Source: Adiantum capillus-veneris (lineage: Eukaryota; Streptophyta; Polypodiopsida; Polypodiales; Pteridaceae). From it: 60,000 bases of DNA. The stretch covers positions 153,329,741-153,389,740 of the forward strand of contig CM043945.1 of NCBI GenBank assembly GCA_014529385.2, written 5' to 3'. The notes under the pieces were generated by a model. It saw only the letters and a program-made list of their open reading frames with translations, was not told where the DNA came from and ran no database searches. The position numbers and the translations under genes were made by a program. Positions 24,601 through 34,158 of the stretch are shown piece after piece (the first letter of the stretch is position 1; each line of letters starts with the position of its first letter).

Positions 24601-26821
24601 ACATGGGGTGAATTATTCTATGTAAATCCTAGTGTAGGTCCAGAAGCTCTAGGAGCTGTCTTGATGCAAAAAGACCCAAAGACATCTCTCATGAGACCAG
24701 TCTACTTCTCTAGTAGACTGATGACAGCTGCTGAAAAGGGTTTCAGCGCAACTGAGCAATTGGTGCTAGCTCTTAAGTTTGCAGTGGAGAAGTTTCAGGC
24801 TTACTTACTTCCGAGACAATTTGTGGTGATCACAACTGAGGAGGTTTTTCCATATGCCCTACAACACATGGAATTGTCTCAAAGAATAGCAAAGTGGGTG
24901 GTGTAGCTTCAAGAGTTTGACTACACACTACAAGTAGAGGATTCCACCCGTGCTTGTTTGGCAGATGTCCTCACACAAAGGTGTTATGAGAAGGCCAAGA
25001 AAGAGGCACCTAGTAAGGTACCGCCTATCCCGGAGCCTGAAGTTCTACTGGGAGCACACAGTTTGTATTTTGATGGGGCTTACAAGAGGACCAAAGACAA
25101 GGCATCAGCAGGCATAGTAATATTAGGTCCAGAGAAGGAGAAGATCTTTGCAAAAGGGTTTCATCTAAAAGAGGTTCATTCTAGCAATGAAGCAGAGTAC
25201 CATGCCCTTGTTTTAGGGTTGCAATGTTGTCTTTCTCAGGGCATCACAAAGCTAGATGTTTTTGGTGACTCCATGTTGATTGTTAAGCAAATGGTTGGTG
25301 TATGGGCCTGTAAAAATGACAAATTGTCTGTTAAGATGAGGGTAGCAAAGGCCTTGTTGAAGGGTTTTAAAGAAGTTCGAGTGCACTTTGTACCTAGAGA
25401 TCAAAATCGAGAAGCAGATGCCTTAGCAGTTGAAGAACTACAAACTCTCATAGTAGGTGCTATCCTTGTGAAAAGTCCTTTATACTAGGGAAAGGAGGAG
25501 CTGCATGATTTACTTTACTTTCTTGAGCATTGTGAAGCACCCTCTGGTATGAGTAAAAGTGAACGTAGGTGGTTGGCAAAAAAGGCTACCAGCTATAGCT
25601 TAGTGAATGAGGACTTGTATTGTAGAGGGAGAGATGCTGTCTTAAGGAGAGTTCCTGCATCCCAAGAGATAAAGGATATTTTGTTTAGTTGTCATGAAGG
25701 TGTGTGTGGTGGCCACTTTGCACAAGAGATTACTAGCAGAAAGATTTTACAAGCAGGGTTCACGTGGCCAAGCCTTCATTGAGATGTACAACATTGGTGC
25801 CGCACATGTGAGGTTTGCCAAAAAGCTGGACCAAGGCATCCTACCCATGAAAATCAGCATCCAATCAAAACCTATGGGCCATTTGAAAAATGGGGAATAG
25901 ATGCAATAGGGCCACTACCTTGCACTCAATCAGGGAAGGAATACATCATTATGGGGGTGGAGTACATGACCAGATGGGCAGAAGCTCGTCCCACAAAGCG
26001 CATCACAGCCAAGGACGTGAGTGATTTCATTTTTGAATGCATTTGTTGCCGTTTTGGCACACCTTTAGAGATTCTCTCGGATAAGGGACCGGGATTTCGA
26101 GCTGATTTAGTCGGGCAATTGATGAGCAAGTTAAAAATCAAGCGCAAGCACTCTACACCATACTACCCTCAGTGCAATGGTCTTGTGGAAAAGGTAAATG
26201 GTCTTATATGTAAAATCATCACTAAGCAAGTGCATTTACATCCTAAGGCATGGGACAAACACCTAGATGCAACAATTTGGGCCTACAGAACATCCTTTAA
26301 AACATCCTTGGGGTATACACCTTTTCACTTGGTTTACGGGCAAGAGGCACTATTGCCAATATAAGTGGAGCTAGCGAGCCTCCGAGTTCTAAAAGCACAT
26401 CAAGAGGATAGTCAAGAGAAGCAGGTGGAAGGAAGAATCATCGATTTGGAGAGGTTAGGGCTAGATCGACAGTCAGCAGTGAAGTACTATGCAGCCCAGG
26501 CAGAGAATAAATGAAAGAAGTTCAATAGCAACCTTGTCAAGAAAGGTATCAAGGAAGGTTCTTTAGTGCTCAGATACGACAATCACTTTGATCGCAGGAA
26601 GGATGGTAAGTTCTTGCTTAAGTGGGAAGGCCCTTTTGTAGTGATATAGAGGTTCTCAAATGGTAGTTACCAACTAGGTGACCTAGATGGTAAGGTACAT
26701 CAGACCCCGGTAAATGGTTGGCGATTGAAGGCCTACCAATGTCGTCTTTCACAGCCATATGCTGGTGAAATCAATGCTAAGGATGGTTCAGAGGAGAGCT
26801 CATCATATTCGAGCTCCAACT
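21610..26821 (+). pseudogene. Tat-type gag-pol polyprotein with in-frame stops
   Basis: The whole region reads in one frame. Gag spans 21625-22300 (GKPGEVVPDFLDNLEMAF), with a CCHC knuckle near 22360 (CYNCGEVGHGMYYC). The protease is near 23050 (VDGGAEICVM). RT spans 23840-24230 with the FIDD active site near 24190. A first, weakened RNase H (YVNPSVGPEALGAVL) precedes 24900. A second RNase H is at 25069-25440 (LYFDGAYKRTKDKASAG). Integrase spans 25690-26350, with an HHCC finger, DDE residues near 25900, 26083 and 26188, and a basic C-terminus. Stops lie at 21841, 24904, 25486, 25780, 26362, 26512 and 26648. No frameshift was noticed, so decay has been by substitution. Confidence 0.9.
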
Positions 26822-27142
26822 AAGGTAACAATCATGTACATAGTCGTTTCGGGGAAAAAAAAAAAAGAGAAGACAAACAAAAAAAAGAGAAGAAAAAAAG
26901 AAAAAAAGAGAATGCTACCAGTGAAAGTGGATATTGACAATGGATGGGGTATGGCTTTCAAGGGTCTAGGAGACTAGTTGTTAGTCATGGATGGATACAA
27001 TTATTCATCAGAAAGGACTAAACAGGGTGCATCAGCCAAGAAAGCAGTCACATGGCAAATTCAATTGGTACCAGGTCGGTAAGTATTCAAGAGAACCCTA
27101 TTGTAGCACAACCTACAGCTAGAGGCATCAAATACCTCTAGC
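26822..27142 (+). other. 3' untranslated part of the Tat-type element
   Basis: It contains an A-rich AAAAGAGAAG run (26855-26910) that gives a lysine-rich spurious ORF. No gene is seen between the end of integrase and the polypurine tract. Confidence 0.6.
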
Positions 27143-27156
27143 TTAAGGGGGAGGGC
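27143..27156 (+). other. polypurine tract of the Tat-type element
   Basis: TAAGGGGGAGGGCT lies a few bases before the TG of the 3' LTR at 27161. Confidence 0.85.
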
Positions 27157-27160
27157 TATA

Positions 27161-28645
27161 TGATGCATGGTTTTTAGGACCCCTTCTAAAGATGCAATAA
27201 AGGCACAGTCAGTTGTTGGGGAGATGAGGATACTCTAGTCCAAGGGATCTCGAAAGAGAAGAAAAATCTACTTCACAAGCACCAAAGAGTAAAAAGTGCC
27301 ATGGACAGAAGATACGTGGGAACGAGCTCTTATGCATGCCTACAACCTATATCTTACAGAATAGCCCATTCTAGGTGTGAATTTCTAGTGAAATTTACAC
27401 GAGGATGTTCGTGTGGACTCACAGCACAGCATACTCCGTTTTCACTTTTTTATCGACAGTAAATATTTTTCACCTACATGGTAAATACAAATCACTTTTT
27501 ACCTACAGTAACTTTTTTTACCCATGGTAAATATTTTTTACTGCACCATAAGTATTTGGTAGGTAACAGTTCACTGTTACTAGAAGCAGTGATTGGGCAT
27601 CAACAATGCAGTTACAGGAGGAGAAAATCTTATGGTAAAGGTGAGTCAACAGGGATAAAGACTTTTGAGTTGAAAAGAGACATGGTGATTTTTTCAAAGA
27701 ACACATGTCAAAAGAAGCCATGGTTGAGGATTTTTTGAGAATTTGATATTCAAGAGGACCCAGCTGCCACCCCCCCCCCCCAGGTCCCCCCCTGACATGT
27801 GCAGAACCTCCAGTTTCAACAGCCACTTCACCTGCTCTTAAATGCTGGTCAAGGCCTTATCCCCATGTGTCACAATAAAAAAAAATCAGCATTTATCCTC
27901 CCCTCTCACATCACTCTAGAGAATATCTTGATGATGACATATCAGGTGACCTGAATCTGTTGACCACCCTAAGAAAAAAGTAACCCCAATCAGCGGATTT
28001 AAGCATGTTTATCCCTAATCCTAAACCCTCTCAGAAACCTATATAAGGAGGCCTTCTCTCACTCAAAACCAACACTTCACCCACTTCACCAAGCAACGAA
28101 GCTATGACGACCTTGCTCACAACGAGGAGCTATGGATAGAGCTCTACTCTCTCTCCCTCTCTCTCTCTCCCTCTAGTATGCTACATTACTAGCCCTAAAA
28201 CCTAAATAAGGAGTCTTCTCTCATGCTCCATGGCCACCATCCTCGCCATCATTCTCTAAGGTATTGATGTGTTGCTAGTAGGATCATACCTACTTGCTGG
28301 GTTGATTGTTTTTGACAAGGGATTATGCCATCCTTGGCTTGCTTCTCTATATCCTTGTTATGTATGATCAAATGCCGTTGTATTGTTAAGCTGATGTCTT
28401 GTGTATATATATGCTACATAAGGTCCCTAAGCTTCGCTTCTATGTGTTTTGCCATATGTTTTGATGCCATCATAATGCCAGAAGTCTCACTTGCCTATGT
28501 GCACTATGTGTGAGGTCCCTAAACCTCTTAATTTAGGGTGGTGCCCCCTTTGTTTTGTTCTTTGCTTGTTTTCATGAGGCGTGGTTTGTGGAGTGTGCAC
28601 GAGTACAGAGGCCACCCGATTGCACTGCTCTTTTTCCCGCTATCA
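27161..28645 (+). repeat. 3' LTR of the Tat-type element
   Basis: Partner of 18781-20251, TATA box near 28040. It differs by few substitutions plus a ~45-bp segment (about 27248-27297) absent from the 5' LTR, and a different length of the C-run near 27773. It is followed by the ACACA duplication (28646-28650). Confidence 0.95.
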
Positions 28646-28681
28646 ACACACTTTTTGTGTGTGTGTGTGTGTGGACACACA

Positions 28682-28957
28682 CACGTGGTCGTCCATGTGG
28701 ACACGCAACGCAGGTGGCCGTTGCGTGTCCACGTGGTCTTGCTACGTGTACCGTCGATTGGCGACGGAACACGTGGCCCGCCACGTGGTCACGCGCATTG
28801 CGATGGAGGCAGTAATGTGGCCATGTGGATAGCCACATGTACTGTTGCTGGGCGACCGTACACGTGGCTGTCCACGTGGCCACGTTACTGCCTCCGTGGC
28901 AGGGCGCGTGACCATGTGGACACGCAACAGCCACCTGCGTTGCGTGTCCATGTGGAC
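28682..28957. repeat. long GC-rich foldback with six CACGTG boxes, between divergent MULE genes
   Basis: The left arm (about 28691-28842) pairs with the right arm (28858-28957). The inner 38 bp from GGAGGCAGTAA to CCACATGTAC are nearly perfect, and the outer CCATGTGGACACGCAAC/GTTGCGTGTCCA parts pair as well. About 50 bp in the left arm (28737-28789) is unpaired. CACGTG occurs at 28682, 28730, 28770, 28782, 28861 and 28873. G-box motifs bind plant bZIP and bHLH factors, so a shared regulatory role is possible; that is inference. Confidence 0.75.
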
Positions 28958-29857
28958 GCGCGTGGGCCCGCGGGCGCATCTGCCTCTTGCCACGCGTTGG
29001 CCAGAGGTAGAGGCGCCCATGGGCACCCACGCGCCCACGGCCAGCGCGTTGGCCATGGACGGACACACACTCCCGTGTGGAGCGTGTGCCCGCCCATGGC
29101 CAACGCGCTGGCCATGGGCGAGTATGCACGCCATCCCGCTCCGCTCCTCCCCCTCCCCCCCTCATCCTGCCCCCGCCTCCGCTCCTGCGCCCCCCCCCCC
29201 CCCCCCCCCCAACCCAACCTGCGGCCTCCACCCGCCCCCGCCTCCGCTCCTGTGCCCACGGCCCCCCCCCAAACCCAACCTGTGGCCTCTGCCCGCCCCC
29301 GCCCCCTCAAGTTTTCCAACCAATAGATGGATTTCATAAATAAAGTTGCCTAACCTTGTCTAGCATACTTAATTAAAATTGGGCTCAAAATTGGGGACGC
29401 CTACTACAAAGAATTATTTTCTGAAATTTCGTAGAGATAAAACAAAGCTTACACTGCGTACTCAATCAAGAGGACATTCACATTGGCAACGGTTAACATG
29501 ACTTCAACAATATTTTTTTGGTGGGTTATAACTCTACTAATTTTGGTAGAATTACGAACCCTTCTCTTCTACGCCTGCCTCTTTCTAAGCGAATGAAACA
29601 ACAAAAAGACCATCTTGCGTTAGTGCCTTGCTTTCGTCCACGCAAAACGCTCCAGCCCGTGATCACACACACATACACAAACAAATTTTTGTTTTTTTTT
29701 TTTAAATTTCATATTTTTTAACATTAATTTTTTAATTTAATAAAATAATATTAATTTTAAATTTATAACGGCTACTTATTAGACGTGAGTATATAATCAA
29801 TTTGTTTTAGCTTATAAATTGTGATCTTGTGCTTAATTATTTGCTTAGCACATTATT
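28958..29857. other. GC-rich then AT-rich interval upstream of the transposase
   Basis: 28958-29310 is GC-rich with CGCGTTGGCCATGG repeats and C-runs (for example 29188-29211), and overlapping long ORFs on both strands that reflect composition. 29340-29857 becomes AT-rich and leads to a TATA-like TATATAAT at 29790-29797, about 65 bp before the transposase ATG. Confidence 0.6.
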
Positions 29858-32800
29858 ATGGCTTGCTCTTTATATTTATTGAGTAAAGAGTTTTCTTATC
29901 CTTTTTACAATGGTAAATTCATAATATCTGAATCATTTCTTTTAGAATTAATTTCTCCAATGCAATTTACAACTTTAGATGGTGTTATCGAAGTAGGTGA
30001 TATTGAAATGAATTTGCCTCTTGAGAGGACTCTCAACAATTTGGGTGAATTCATCTATGTATTGGATGAGCAGCTTTCACGTAAATACAAAGTCAACGTA
30101 TCTCATGAAACACAGTATGCCGGCTCACCTAGCATGATTCCTATTTCCATTGTGGATAGTCCGTCAAAGATGCAATTCGGTCCGAAGGAGTTAATAGATC
30201 TATGTACCCCCCCTCAAGTTTTGCCCTTAAACAGCTACAAAAGGAGTACAAGACAAAACCTCTTACAAACCGAGAAGAAGGGCACATTGACAAAGCTGTT
30301 AATGCAAATCAAAGTAGTGGAACAAGTTACAGAGATTCCAAGGTCTTACAACGGCGATCTCGTTCTAGAATTTCCACCTACCATGGGAAAGTTGCACCAT
30401 ATGGATGCGATGGAGCATAAGTATGATCCTCATTTGTGGTCGAAGCCTACTACATCCAATATTGTATTTGCAGGTGTAGTGCGTCTTAGTCATTGCATAG
30501 AATCTTTCAAGTGCATGAATGAACAATGTGTCCGCTTGGTTAATTACCATATTCCCAATACAAGTCATTTCAACGAGTACATACAAAAAGCAACTGGACC
30601 TGGGGAATATTGTAAGATTGGAGATAAGAGCCTTACATGCCATTTTTGTAAGGCAATTGCTTTTTTTATTGCAGCATGTGATTGTGTAGTATACTATGTC
30701 ATGCCATCCGATGAGACTGCCACTAGAGTCGTGATTCATCGTGGCACACATCGACACGATGTGCGCAGCGGCACATCCAAAACACTAACGGACAACACCA
30801 AACTGATGGTGCAAAGGATTTTGACTGTTGACCCACACGCAGGAGCCAGGAAGGTTCAAATGTGTTTGGCAAAAGAAATTATAAGTACCACACTTCTTTG
30901 CAACAACACCAATGAAGGTATTTTAGGCGAGCAACAACTATTTGCAATCGCTGAGGAGTTGGGCCAGTTGGTGCAAGATAACTGGTATGAGAATTTCGTA
31001 GATTCTTATTTCGATGCAAAACTCTATGCTAAATTATTTTTTAATCTAAACACTTTTAACATTGACAGGTTTCGGAGGTCGGTATCTATTTTACGTAGAG
31101 GGGTTGACAAAGAATCTTTTGGCATTGATGCACTCCTAAAACTGAAGCGAGACTGCACATATGCTTTTTTCCATGGAAGCTGGTTCCCTGGTCAAGGTAT
31201 GGAGGGGGAGAAATGTTATGTCTTCAAAATGTCCACAATTGGTCTGGCATCCGGTGTGGACCTAGTCAACCGAATGAGACAAGACCGGGATGGTGATCTT
31301 CGACATGCGTGGATCCAGTTTGATCACACCAGACGTGTTAACGATTGGGTGACTATAGCCTGTCATGTCTATGATCCAAGGTACATGGCCTATCTTAAGA
31401 GCTTTGTGGCTTTCCATTTACTCTCTCTAAAACAATTTGTTTGCAGCATGCAGGACCTTTTGACTAGTGCAACTTGTGAAATGAAACAGGAAGACATGGA
31501 AACGCAATGTTTGTTTTGGGAGTGCCTTAATGATGTAATGATATCATGTGGGTGTGACAAAGAAAATTTCTTTGGCTACATGGCTGATGAAGCTCAAGAA
31601 AATTGGAATGCAGTTCGAATTGTTTTCAATGGTGGTGACAAAACCAATACAATGAGCGGCCGAGAGCGTTCTTGTCTTTTCCATTGGAAGCAAAGCTTGA
31701 ATCAACACACAATGAAGTATGTGGTGCAAGCTTGTCAACACACACACAAAGAAATGTGTGAGAAGTGTAGGCAAGCACCAACAAAAGAGGCTGCAGCAGC
31801 AGAGGCTCGTCTGATACGCCATTGGTGGCGTAACGGTCATTGCATAGACCGTAACATTCCATACATGGATTCATGGCTTAGTTGGTGGGAAATTCGTATT
31901 GCACATTGTGGTGGCATTATGACATGCGTAGAAAGTAGCTCTGATGGACCAAACACTCCACGCACTAACCTTGCGAAGAGCAAGCATGGCAGCTCGCTAG
32001 CAGGGGAGGGTTTCCGTAAACGCATATCATTATATGATGCATGTACAACCGACCTTGCAAATTCCATCTAACAGAGCACAAAGGCCATTTCATACAGCCA
32101 TGGAAAACACATTGGGAAGGGTCCATCAATACAAAATCTTATGGAACGCCATGAAAAACGTCCTAGCCAGGTGATTAGAGCAGTGAATGCGGCTACTGAG
32201 GGCACTCCAATGTATAAACAACCAACTCCATTAACAGGATATAAGGAGACATCAAGGCAAAAACGGAAGCCAAATGAGGTTATCAATGTGGAAGATGATG
32301 CATCACATAGGCTTGAGTACAACTCGGTCACCAAAGATTGCAAGAAGTGTGGAAGACCACGTAAGATCAACTTTGCAGAAGAAGGGATATCACAAACCCC
32401 AAAACGAAGTATAGGTTCTAGTGGGTAGTATGTAGTTGAGCGCAAGGTCAATGAGGCAATGTGGGCCATACGTCGAACTCCACAAGGTAGTAGGGTCACA
32501 TGTAGTGGCACACCAAGAGGCGGACGCAGGTGTGGATGCAGTATAGCAGGTTCTAGCCTTGGTATACCAGCCCCATCATTTGAAGGATATCGAAAACATC
32601 CAAATGGTGTGGTGCGTCAATGGTTTTGGTTTTGTCCAGATCATGTCTTGCATTGTCATATAGTAGACCAAAACATTGAGCCGCAGCCTCTTCATCCACC
32701 ACACACTTGGCCCGTGCATGTGGGCACCAACCTATCGGAGGATGAGGTGCAAATATTGCATGAAGGGGGGTATCAAGTGGAGCTAAGCAAAGAAGGAGTA

Positions 32801-33298
32801 TGTAATGTAACGCCAGTTGCTCAAGAGAAAAATATGACAAACTCTCCTTTCAAGTCAAAAGATGCATCCACTCCTAAAGGCAGTGCAAGAGCCACAGTGC
32901 GAGATGGTCTACGTGTACGGTATCAGACTTCCATTTCCGAGGATGCTGCTCCCAAGATCAGTCTAGCACTAGCCCTAAGAGCAAAGGTCGTAGAAGAGAT
33001 ATGTGCAGCAGATGGTGTTAGTGAGGTCTTCAAAGTAGAGACGAACAGTGAAGATGGTCATGTCGGGATGTACAAAGTTTGTATTAGCAACCAGCCATCG
33101 TGCACATGCCCAGACTTCATGGAATGGGTGTCAAATCAAAAACCATATCTTGCATGTAAACCTTTTTATTTTATTTATCTGCATGTGCTAGGGCTAAGCC
33201 AAAATGAGAACATGTTTATCCATCAACCAATCTTGGCAGATGTTGATATCTTCAGGGCACTAAGTCAAAGCCGGACTTATCCAGGCATGGATGCATAG
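29858..33298 (+). pseudogene. MULE transposase with two in-frame stops
   Basis: One frame runs from ATG 29858 to TAG 33298 (about 1,147 codons), broken only by TAA 32069-32071 and TAG 32426-32428. A GCM/WRKY-like zinc finger is formed by C219-x4-C224 ... H298-x-H300, with an extra C261-x2-C264. The catalytic core has D489 (WIQFDHTRR), D577 (GYMADEAQENW) and C606-x2-H609 (RSCLFHW), the D-D-CxxH pattern of MULE transposases. The third acidic residue may be the E in SWWEIR. After the first stop come a GRPRK AT-hook-like patch (32350-32370), a Cys-rich segment (near 32500-32660) and a SWIM finger (CTC at 33101, CKP at 33155-33163) whose histidine is replaced by proline. It would cut and move the element by its TIRs. 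Confidence 0.85.
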
Positions 33299-33552
33299 CA
33301 TTTGACAATGCTCACTTCTTCTTAGTATGCTTTACCTAAACAATTGTACTACTTTCTAATTTTATCTTAGGATGGTCACATTGGGATACATTCATTTGCA
33401 ACTTTTTTTCATGTTTGAGTACTGGTTGTTTATGTGTCAAATCGTGTATAAAATAATATAATATTACCACAGTGGCTATAAATTGCCATAACTTGAGTTA
33501 TTTTTTGTGAAAGCGTCCACTAGCTTCCTAGCACCCCTCTCCTTCTTTCACT
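33299..33552. promoter_or_regulatory. spacer with TATA box for the small MULE ORF
   Basis: This AT-rich spacer follows the transposase. A TATAAAT at 33477-33483 lies about 70 bp before the ATG at 33553, which suggests separate transcription of the small ORF. Confidence 0.45.
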
Positions 33553-33882
33553 ATGTCTGACGATCTTGCGAGTAAAATAAAGTCTACCTGGGATGCCATG
33601 GAAGCCATTCCAAATGGAGAGGCATTGTATGGAGCCAACTGGTTTCGTTAGGCTCTCAAGGCAACCATCAACGTGTATCGCCTCTATCAATGCCGCAAGG
33701 AACTCAATATGCGGAGCTTAATCAATTTGAACGAGACGGGACAACTAGCTTTCTCTTGCTGGAAGAAAATTGGGCTCATCACAGAGGAGGAAATGAGGCA
33801 GCAGCTAAGCAACATGGTGAATCTTAATATGCCAATCGAAGGGAGCACATCAACTACTAAAACTGGGCCTTCCAACAGATGA
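33553..33882 (+). pseudogene. small second ORF of the MULE (109 aa), unknown function
   Basis: From ATG 33553 (MSDDLASKIKSTWDAMEA) to TGA 33882 with a single TAG at 33649-33651. The remainder is hydrophilic and probably helical (KKIGLITEEEMRQQLSNMV), with no recognised domain or membrane segment. An AATAAA at 33911-33916 follows the stop and a TATA box precedes it, so it looks like a full transcription unit. Other MULEs carry helper genes beside the transposase (mudrB, VANDAL genes), but I see no similarity I can claim. The stop-only decay matches that of the transposase. Confidence 0.5.
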
Positions 33883-34009
33883 ACACTTCTTGTTTATGTA
33901 ATGCAAGTTTAATAAAATGTAACTTTTTTATTATTAATGGGAGTTCTTGTTTTAAGTACCCCTGTCTATATTGTTTTTGAAACAATTTGTCTAGCTTCCA
34001 TACCTATAG

Positions 34010-34149
34010 TTCTCTCTCTCTCTCTCTCTCTCTTTGAGAGAGAGAGAGAGAGATAGTCCACACAGAGAAAGAGAGAATCTTTTTAGGAATCTGCTCACCT
34101 GATTCCTTAAAAGCGCTCGCCAGAAACTGCTCGCCCATAAATATCCCCC
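34010..34149 (-). repeat. right terminal inverted repeat of the MULE
   Basis: Read inward from 34149 it gives a G-run, ATATTTATGGGCGAGC, AGTTTCTGGCGA and AGGAATCAGGTGAGCAGATTC, matching the left end in order. Its inner edge is a CT run followed directly by a GA run (34013-34054), which is itself a perfect hairpin. Confidence 0.82.
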
Positions 34150-34158
34150 GCAATAGGG
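34150..34158. other. target-site duplication of the MULE, right copy
   Basis: GCAATAGGG, identical to 13481-13489. Confidence 0.8.

Larger units (their letters stand above)
18781..28645 (+). mobile_element. Ty3 element of Tat type, complete but degenerate
   Basis: LTRs of 1471 bp (18781-20251) and 1485 bp (27161-28645) start TGATGCATGG, end CCGCTATCA and are flanked by ACACA on both sides. The internal part has a primer site, an upstream ORF region, then gag-protease-RT-RNase H-second RNase H-integrase in one frame. The second RNase H between RT and integrase is a hallmark of the Tat lineage. At least seven in-frame stops make it defective. It is younger than the MULE it splits. Confidence 0.93.
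13490..34149 (+). mobile_element. large Mutator-like element with methyltransferase-like cargo, interrupted by a Ty3 element
   Basis: Imperfect terminal inverted repeats (13490-13788 and 34010-34149) and a 9-bp duplication flank the unit. Removing it rebuilds a ~190-bp repeat unit in register. Without the Tat-type insertion (18781-28645) and its 5-bp duplication the element is about 10.8 kb. It carries a leftward multi-exon methyltransferase-like gene, a central GC-rich foldback, a rightward MULE transposase and a rightward 109-aa ORF. The transposase has two stops, so this copy is probably not autonomous now. The order TIR - cargo (outward) - foldback - transposase (outward) - small ORF - TIR resembles two-gene MULEs in layout only. 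Confidence 0.82.

Noticed and set aside
26759-26977. Lysine-rich ORF after the Tat integrase
   Set aside because: Caused by an A-rich AAAAGAGAAG run.
28538-29343. ORFs of up to 262 aa across the 3' LTR end and the GC-rich block
   Set aside because: They cross an LTR boundary, overlap on both strands, and are Pro/Arg/Gly-rich because of the GC content.
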